Assembly: GCF_000186865.1 (NCBI RefSeq)
Contig: NW_008705576.1
Coordinates: forward strand, 430,307-451,251
DNA from: Aureococcus anophagefferens
Lineage: Eukaryota > Sar > Pelagophyceae > Pelagomonadales > Pelagomonadaceae
DNA: 20,945 nt
Direction: 5' to 3'
The notes beneath the pieces were generated by a model. That model saw only the letters and a list, made by a program, of their open reading frames with translations. It had not been told where the DNA came from and searched no databases. Each line of letters starts with the position of its first letter. The stretch's first letter is position 1. A program made the position numbers and the translations under genes. Below are positions 16,334 to 20,945 of this stretch, piece after piece.

Positions 16334-18319
16334 ATGGGCGACCTCGAGATCACGCAGGCGGCAAAGAGCGACCTCTCCGCGGCGGCCAGCGACTTCAAGC
16401 CAGGAGCGACGACGTCAACGGACGCGCCCGCGCGGCGCGGCGGCCGCGGGAAGGGCCAGGGCAAGGCCGGGCGCGGCGCGGCAGCAAAGGGCCGCGGCAA
16501 GGGCGAAACCGGCCGCGGCAAGGGCGAATCCGGCCGCGGCAAGGGCGATAGCGGCCGCGGCAAGGGCGATAGCGGCCGCGGCAAGGGCGATAGCGGCCGC
16601 GGCAAGGGCGATAGCGGCCGCGGCGGCCGCGGCAAGAGCGGCGACAAGGGCGGCCGCGGCCGCGGCAAGGGCAAGGGCGGCCGCGGCCGCGGCAAGGGCG
16701 ACGCCAAGGGCGCGCGGCGGCCGGACGCGGCCGAGGCGGGCGCGGCGATCGTGCTGTCGCTGGACCCGCTGTCGGACGCGCCCGTCGCCGTCGTCGACGC
16801 CGCCGCGGCCGACGCGGCCGAGGCGCCCGCGGCGGCGGAGCCCGAGGCGGCCGAGCCCAAGGCGCCGCCGCCCTGCCGGTTCTGGAAGCAGGGCAGCTGC
16901 GACAAGGGCCTCGCGTGCCCCTTCAGCCACGGCACGGCCGCGCCGCCGACGGCCGAGCGGCGCCGCGCGAAAGCCGCGGCGAAGCCGCGCGACGCGCCGC
17001 CGCCGGCCGACGACGCCGGGAAGGAGGCGCGCGCGCGCGCGCCGCCGCCCGCGCCGCCGACGCCGTCGGCGCGATCCGAGGCGTTCCGCGCCGCGGGCGC
17101 CGCGGACGTCGCGCGGCCGCAACCCCCAACCCGGAAGGAGCCGCGGCCCGCCGCGCCCAAGGCCGAGGACCTCCACGAGCGCGAGGCCCGGCCGCCGCCG
17201 CCGGAGATCTCGAACACGCGGTCCGCTCTCCTGAAGGAGGCGTCCCGCGACGCGCGCGCGAAGCCCCGGCCGCCCAAGGCGCCGCCGAAGCGGGAGGCGC
17301 CGCCGGCGCCCCCCGAGGCGAAGAAGCCGACGCTCGAAGAGGCGCGCGAGCTCGGCGCGGCGCGGCGCAAGGCGGAACAGGCGGCGGAGGAGGCGCGGCG
17401 CGAGCGGGCCGCGGCGGCGCGCGAGGCCAAGGCCGCGGCGGAGCGCGCGGCCGCGGCGGAGCGCGCGGCCGCGGCCGAACGGCAGCGCGACGCCGACGCC
17501 GCGGCGGCCGCGGCCGCGGCCGCGCGCGAGGCCGTCGACGCGGCCGCGCGGCGCGCGGCCATGGTCGCCGACGCCAAGGCGCGCGGCGTCGCGAAGCGCA
17601 AGGCCGAGGCCGAGGCCGCCGAGAAGGCCCGGGCCGAGGCCGACGCGAAGCGCGCGGCCGTCGCCGAGAAGCGGAGGCTCCAGGCCGCGCTCGACGCCGA
17701 CGCCGTCGAGGCCGAGCGCGTCGCCCGCGAGTGCGCCGCGTACCTCGCGCGCGAGGCCGCGAAGCGGCGCGGCGTCGAGCGGCGCGACGCGACGGCGACG
17801 CGCGAGGCGGCGGACCGGTCGCGCGCCGTCGACCGCGTCCGCCGCGACCCGACGGCCGGGTCCCAGCCCGTGGCCACCCGCCTGATCAGCCACGGCCTCG
17901 GCGGCGGCGCGAGCAGCGACGTGCGCCGCGGCGCCGCCGCGACGGGCGGCGGCGGGCGCGCGCGCGGGCCGGAGCCGCCGGAGCGGCGCGGCTCCGGCGG
18001 CGACGACCGGAGCGGCTCCGGCGGCTCGGGCTTCGGGAACCCCAAGCCCTGGCCGCCGCCGCGGTCCGAGGCCGCCGCCGCGGCGCCGGTCTGGCCGCCG
18101 CCGCGGACGCCCGAGCGGATAAAGGGCGTCGCGGACCTCGACTCGCTCGGCCGCTTCTCCGACGACGGCCGATCCCACGGCGCGCCGACGCCCGCCGAAA
18201 AGAAGGAGGCCGCGCCGCCGGAGAAGCCCGGGCCGCCCGCGCCGCGGGAGAAGTCCGCCACGCCGCCGCCGAAGACGCAGGACATCTTCGGGAGGATGGC
18301 GAGCTGGGGGGATGACTGA
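16334..18319 (+). CDS. RGK-repeat, CCCH zinc-finger, coiled-coil protein
   Basis: The protein has 661 aa from the ATG at 16334 (context GCCATGGGC). An alternative in-frame ATG at 16319 adds five residues. Residues about 35-128 are Gly/Arg/Lys-rich, built on a seven-residue GRGKGDS repeat resembling RGG-box RNA-binding tracts. One CCCH zinc finger follows at 181-199: C181, C189, C195, H199, spacing C-x7-C-x5-C-x3-H, the classic RNA-binding type. A Pro/Ala-rich linker leads to a long Ala/Glu/Lys/Arg helix, probably coiled coil, at about 332-480. A Gly/Pro/Ser-rich tail ends DIFGRMASWGDD. A role in mRNA binding or processing is inferred from the zinc finger plus RGK tract. No orthologue is recognised. 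The low-complexity parts may diverge quickly. Confidence 0.82.
   Translation: MGDLEITQAAKSDLSAAASDFKPGATTSTDAPARRGGRGKGQGKAGRGAAAKGRGKGETGRGKGESGRGKGDSGRGKGDSGRGKGDSGRGKGDSGRGGRGKSGDKGGRGRGKGKGGRGRGKGDAKGARRPDAAEAGAAIVLSLDPLSDAPVAVVDAAAADAAEAPAAAEPEAAEPKAPPPCRFWKQGSCDKGLACPFSHGTAAPPTAERRRAKAAAKPRDAPPPADDAGKEARARAPPPAPPTPSARSEAFRAAGAADVARPQPPTRKEPRPAAPKAEDLHEREARPPPPEISNTRSALLKEASRDARAKPRPPKAPPKREAPPAPPEAKKPTLEEARELGAARRKAEQAAEEARRERAAAAREAKAAAERAAAAERAAAAERQRDADAAAAAAAAAREAVDAAARRAAMVADAKARGVAKRKAEAEAAEKARAEADAKRAAVAEKRRLQAALDADAVEAERVARECAAYLAREAAKRRGVERRDATATREAADRSRAVDRVRRDPTAGSQPVATRLISHGLGGGASSDVRRGAAATGGGGRARGPEPPERRGSGGDDRSGSGGSGFGNPKPWPPPRSEAAAAAPVWPPPRTPERIKGVADLDSLGRFSDDGRSHGAPTPAEKKEAAPPEKPGPPAPREKSATPPPKTQDIFGRMASWGDD
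16490..16615 (+). repeat. Coding minisatellite, six 21-bp units
   Basis: Six head-to-tail units of GGCCGCGGCAAGGGCGATAGC or close variants encode GRGKG[ED][TS]. The first two units vary in the last bases (GAAACC, GAATCC) and the last four are identical, showing recent expansion at the 3' side. The unit length is a multiple of three, so copy number can change without breaking the frame. Shorter GGCCGCGGC pieces continue to about 16700. Confidence 0.92.
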
Positions 18320-18612
18320 CGTAAGGTTAGCCTGGAAGCGGGGACACGCGGCTATGACGTTCACGCACGACGACCGCGACCGCGACGGCCCGATTCCCGC
18401 GCGCCCGGGCCCGGGCGACCGCCACCTCGCGCCGACGCGGGACCTCGCCGTGCCCGCGCTGCCCCTCGGCGACGGCGCGACGCGGGCCTGCCACGCGGCG
18501 CGCGGTGCTCCGGAGAGCGGCACCCAATTTTATTGCACCTCCCTTGCCTAGATCTTGCCTCGCCTTGACGAGAGGCTGCTGGCACCAAGTGAGGGGTGTC
18601 ACTCCGACAGCG
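18320..18612. other. Intergenic region, 293 bp
   Basis: This lies between the CCCH stop and the preferred start of the next gene. It contains a shift from GC-rich to mixed composition near 18525 (CACCCAATTTTATTGCACC). The upstream in-frame extension of the next gene, from 18505, gives an Arg/Pro/Cys-rich N-terminus that could be a transit peptide but lacks support. A 79-codon frame from 18312 overlaps the CCCH stop and looks like chance. Confidence 0.45.
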
Positions 18613-19731
18613 ATGTCTCGCGATCTAGCCGGTCTCCGAAATAAACCTATGCTGTTTGGTCGCACCGGAAGCGAGACTTTGGAAAGATTGACTGTCGAGA
18701 AGGAGGCGGCGATCCGCCATATATACCCTGCCATCGAGGAATACCTGCAGGCGGCGACGGTCGATGGCTACGGCGTCTGCGCGCGACATTTTGCCATGAT
18801 CGCGGCGGGCGCGGGCATCCGCACGGCCGCGGCCTTGTCGGGCATGGCCCAGGAGCACGCGCGCGACATGTTCGAGGACGACGCCGCCGTGGGCATCGCG
18901 GAAGCGGGTAGCATCCTCGGCCAGATCGCTATCATCGAGGAGGTCACGGACCCGATCCAGGCCTGCACGGTCTACTTCGAGAAGGCGCCGGCGACGTCGC
19001 GGAAGGCGCTCTACGCCTCCGCCCTCCAGTGGTTAGCGCGCTGCGCGTACGCCATGCTGAACCGCCTCGGCCGGCAAACTGGGTCGTCCTTAAAGCGCGA
19101 GGAGTTCGACATGGCCGTCGCGGCCATCACGCGGCAGATCTGCGGCTCGCGCCGCCAGGTCATGCCGCGCGCCTTCCCCGACCTCCACTCGCGCTCCACG
19201 ATGACTCTCGTCGCCCTCGTCAACACGACGCAGTCGGGCGACACGATGCTGCCCGTCCTGGTGGCCTTCACGGTCGAGACGTCCCGCGGCGAGCTGTGCA
19301 CGATGTACAACCAATTCCGCTACGACGTCCACCGGTCCATGCTGTACTGCCTGGCTGAGCACCTGGGGTTCGGCTTCGCCTCCCAAAACCACTTCGACGT
19401 CGTGGCGTCGAACCTCGGCAAGCGATACCAAGCGGGACTCCGGCGTGGTTTGGTCAACGAAGGCTGTTATTGGGGCTTCGAGGACGACAAGTCCAATTTC
19501 GCGGTCTGGTACGGGATACCATACGCCATCGTGGTAGGCGCGCCGGCGGACATCGTCGCCCAGCTCAGCTCACCCCGCCACACCAAGGGCATCCACCAGC
19601 TCCACGACCTCACCGACCGCTCCACGGTCTCTCTCATCCTCGACGCCGCGAAGCGGGGCTCGCCGTGCTCCGCGCTCGAGATGCTCCGCCTCTTGCGCGA
19701 CCCGCGCGCGTACGCGACCGTAAAGGTGTAG
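18613..19731 (+). CDS. Unrecognised soluble protein, 372 aa
   Basis: The start at 18613 (MSRDLAGLRNKPMLFG) is preferred over an in-frame ATG at 18505, because the added 36 residues are Arg/Pro-rich and fit neither the composition nor the codon use that follows. The first 40 codons are noticeably less GC-rich than the rest. The N-terminal half is alpha-helical with Ala-rich helices (HFAMIAAGAGIRTAAALSGM, GSILGQIAIIEEVTDPI). The C-terminal half is mixed, with strands (TMTLVALVNTTQSGDTMLPV, NFAVWYGIPYAIVVGAPADI) and several Cys, His and Tyr residues. No signal peptide or membrane helix is evident. I recognise no family motif. The even composition and well-formed helices and strands argue that it is a real protein. 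Confidence 0.75.
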   Translation: MSRDLAGLRNKPMLFGRTGSETLERLTVEKEAAIRHIYPAIEEYLQAATVDGYGVCARHFAMIAAGAGIRTAAALSGMAQEHARDMFEDDAAVGIAEAGSILGQIAIIEEVTDPIQACTVYFEKAPATSRKALYASALQWLARCAYAMLNRLGRQTGSSLKREEFDMAVAAITRQICGSRRQVMPRAFPDLHSRSTMTLVALVNTTQSGDTMLPVLVAFTVETSRGELCTMYNQFRYDVHRSMLYCLAEHLGFGFASQNHFDVVASNLGKRYQAGLRRGLVNEGCYWGFEDDKSNFAVWYGIPYAIVVGAPADIVAQLSSPRHTKGIHQLHDLTDRSTVSLILDAAKRGSPCSALEMLRLLRDPRAYATVKV

Positions 19732-19801
19732 GCGGCGTCGCGGCGCGCCTTCGCTGCGCGAAGTCTGCGCGATCAGTTTTTGGGCGAGGCTGACCTCAAG
19801 C

Positions 19802-20945
19802 ATGGCCGGTGTTGGCGGGGAGAGCGCGACGATGTCGTCCCCCGACTCGCCGCCGCGCGAGCGAGACGCCGCCGGAGGCGTTCCTCGTGCGCCAGACTCT
19901 CGCGGCAGCGCGTTCCAGCGCCGCAGGCGCTCGTTGGACGGCGTCGCGGGGCCGATGGCGCTCGCGCTGGACGCCCTTTCCGACGGGGAAGATGGCCAGA
20001 CCGCGCGCCTGCCGTCGCCGGACGCGACGAGCGCACGCGTGCGCCTGGAGCCGTTGGCGACGACGAGCGCGCCGGCGCCGGCGACGAGCGCGCCGGCGCC
20101 GATCGTGCAGCCGCCGCCGATGCAGCTCGCGCCGCTCGCGCCGCGCGCGCCGCCGACGCCCGCGGCGCCGACGCCCGCGGCGCCGCCGGGCATGGTCGCG
20201 TGGAAGAACGCGCATCGATTCTACCCGCACGTGCCGCGGCCGGCGCCGGGCGGCGTCGCGGCGGCGCGGCCGAGCGCCGCCGCCGTCGCGGCGGCGCGGC
20301 TCGCTCCGCTCGCCGGGCGGGACGCGCCGCCCCGGTCGGAGCCGCTCGTGGGCGCCGACCCGATGGAGCGCCTCACGCAGGAGCTCGCGGGCGCCGCGGC
20401 GGAGCGCCTCGGCGTCGCCGACGGCTTCGACATGTCCAACGCGTGGGACTCGCCGCACGCGGTCGTCGTCGTCGACAGCACGCTGTCGGACGGCTGGGTG
20501 CGGGAACTGATGGGAGTGCCGGTCCCATTGCTGGGGCGCCACGCGCCCCGCGCCGCGCCGTCGGCGTCCAACACGCGACCGGACCTTCTGGGCGCGAACG
20601 CGAACACGCGCGCGTCGCGCTACCGGGCGACGGACGGCTCCGCCGACGACGCCGACGACGACGCCGACGACGGCGAGGCGCGCACGTCCACTTCGCGCGC
20701 CGGGGCGTACAACGCCGAGTTCGCGCCGCCACTCATCAAGATGGAGGACGTGGACGAAGCAGTCTCCGAGATTCAAAGGTCGTACGCGCTGGATGGTGCG
20801 CGAAGAATCCGCGAGGTCGCTGAATCGAGGTCCAAAGCGGCCTCAAATATGAACGCCGCGAAGACCGGGGTCACATTCACGCCCGCCTGGAACGACGTCA
20901 ACGACGCCGAAATCCGCGCGTCGACCGATCGGCCCTGTCCTCGGG
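19802..20945 (+). CDS. Unrecognised low-complexity protein, 3' end outside window
   Basis: A frame from the ATG at 19802 stays open for 381 codons to the window edge. The start MAGVGGESATMSSPDSPPRE leads into a disordered Pro/Ala/Arg/Ser-rich region with SP/TP sites and short internal repeats (TSAPAPATSAPAP, PTPAAPTPAAPP). Better-structured patches follow: ERLTQELAGAAAERLGVADG, PHAVVVVDSTLSDGWVRELM, and after an acidic ADDADDDADDGE run, IKMEDVDEAVSEIQRSYALD. The last 60 codons are less GC-rich and encode ordinary sequence (NAAKTGVTFTPAWNDVNDAE). It could be a regulatory or scaffold protein, but no domain is recognised. Other frames here are Arg-rich and less convincing. Confidence 0.6.
   Translation, partial: MAGVGGESATMSSPDSPPRERDAAGGVPRAPDSRGSAFQRRRRSLDGVAGPMALALDALSDGEDGQTARLPSPDATSARVRLEPLATTSAPAPATSAPAPIVQPPPMQLAPLAPRAPPTPAAPTPAAPPGMVAWKNAHRFYPHVPRPAPGGVAAARPSAAAVAAARLAPLAGRDAPPRSEPLVGADPMERLTQELAGAAAERLGVADGFDMSNAWDSPHAVVVVDSTLSDGWVRELMGVPVPLLGRHAPRAAPSASNTRPDLLGANANTRASRYRATDGSADDADDDADDGEARTSTSRAGAYNAEFAPPLIKMEDVDEAVSEIQRSYALDGARRIREVAESRSKAASNMNAAKTGVTFTPAWNDVNDAEIRASTDRPCPR

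Noticed and set aside
16490..16700. CRISPR-like direct repeats
   Set aside because: The units are contiguous, without spacers, and encode an in-frame RGK tract; it is a coding minisatellite in a eukaryote.
15307..18285. 992-codon minus-strand frame across the CCCH gene, with PLPRPLSP repeats
   Set aside because: It is antisense to the RGK minisatellite and the Ala/Glu/Lys helix. No domain, and the plus strand has a CCCH finger and RGK tract.
18312..18551. 79-codon frame overlapping the CCCH stop codon
   Set aside because: Arg/Pro/Asp-rich with no motif and overlapping a good gene end; most likely chance.

Overview
This window looks like compact, very GC-rich nuclear DNA from a eukaryotic microalga. 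It carries several spliceosomal introns, ubiquitin, TCTP, a neuropathy-target-esterase-type phospholipase, MYND and CCCH zinc fingers, and organelle-type N-terminal extensions. The best guess is a pelagophyte stramenopile such as Aureococcus. That rests on two DNA-transposon-like introns (introners) with 8-bp target-site duplications, a type reported from Aureococcus and Micromonas, and on a clustered MYND/Sel1 family. The taxon is inference; eukaryotic origin is secure.

Layout. (1) 1-4900: three tandem units, each with a MYND-RING-Sel1 gene (454-1512, 1874-2941, 3631-4695) followed by a conserved membrane-peptide reading frame that has no start codon. Units 1 and 3 also contain a 326-bp upstream block holding an antisense exon-like frame; unit 2 lacks it cleanly. 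(2) 4988-5543: a small four-helix membrane protein with one 49-bp intron. (3) 5895-6848: an organelle-targeted fold-type IV PLP aminotransferase/lyase. (4) 7117-11106: an NTE/PNPLA6-type lysophospholipase of about 1194 aa whose patatin domain is split by two related introners. (5) 11288-12330: ubiquitin fused in frame to TCTP, with two introns inside the ubiquitin part. (6) 12483-13698, minus: a secretory sulfotransferase-like protein, divergent from (7) 13905-15260, a protein with two fused methyltransferase domains. (8) 15312-16190, minus: a GT-A-like glycosyltransferase, convergent with (7) across a 60-bp tandem duplication and divergent from (9) 16334-18319, an RGK-repeat CCCH zinc-finger protein. 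(10) 18613-19731: an unrecognised protein. (11) 19802 to the window end: an open, unrecognised low-complexity protein.

The genes do not form a pathway. Gene spacing is mostly 70-350 bp, with two short divergent promoters. The most notable items are the ubiquitin-TCTP fusion, in which TCTP has no start codon of its own; the two introners in one gene, in which the duplicated target supplies the 5' splice site and the element end supplies the 3' splice site; and the mosaic MYND-RING-Sel1 array with its start-less companion frame.
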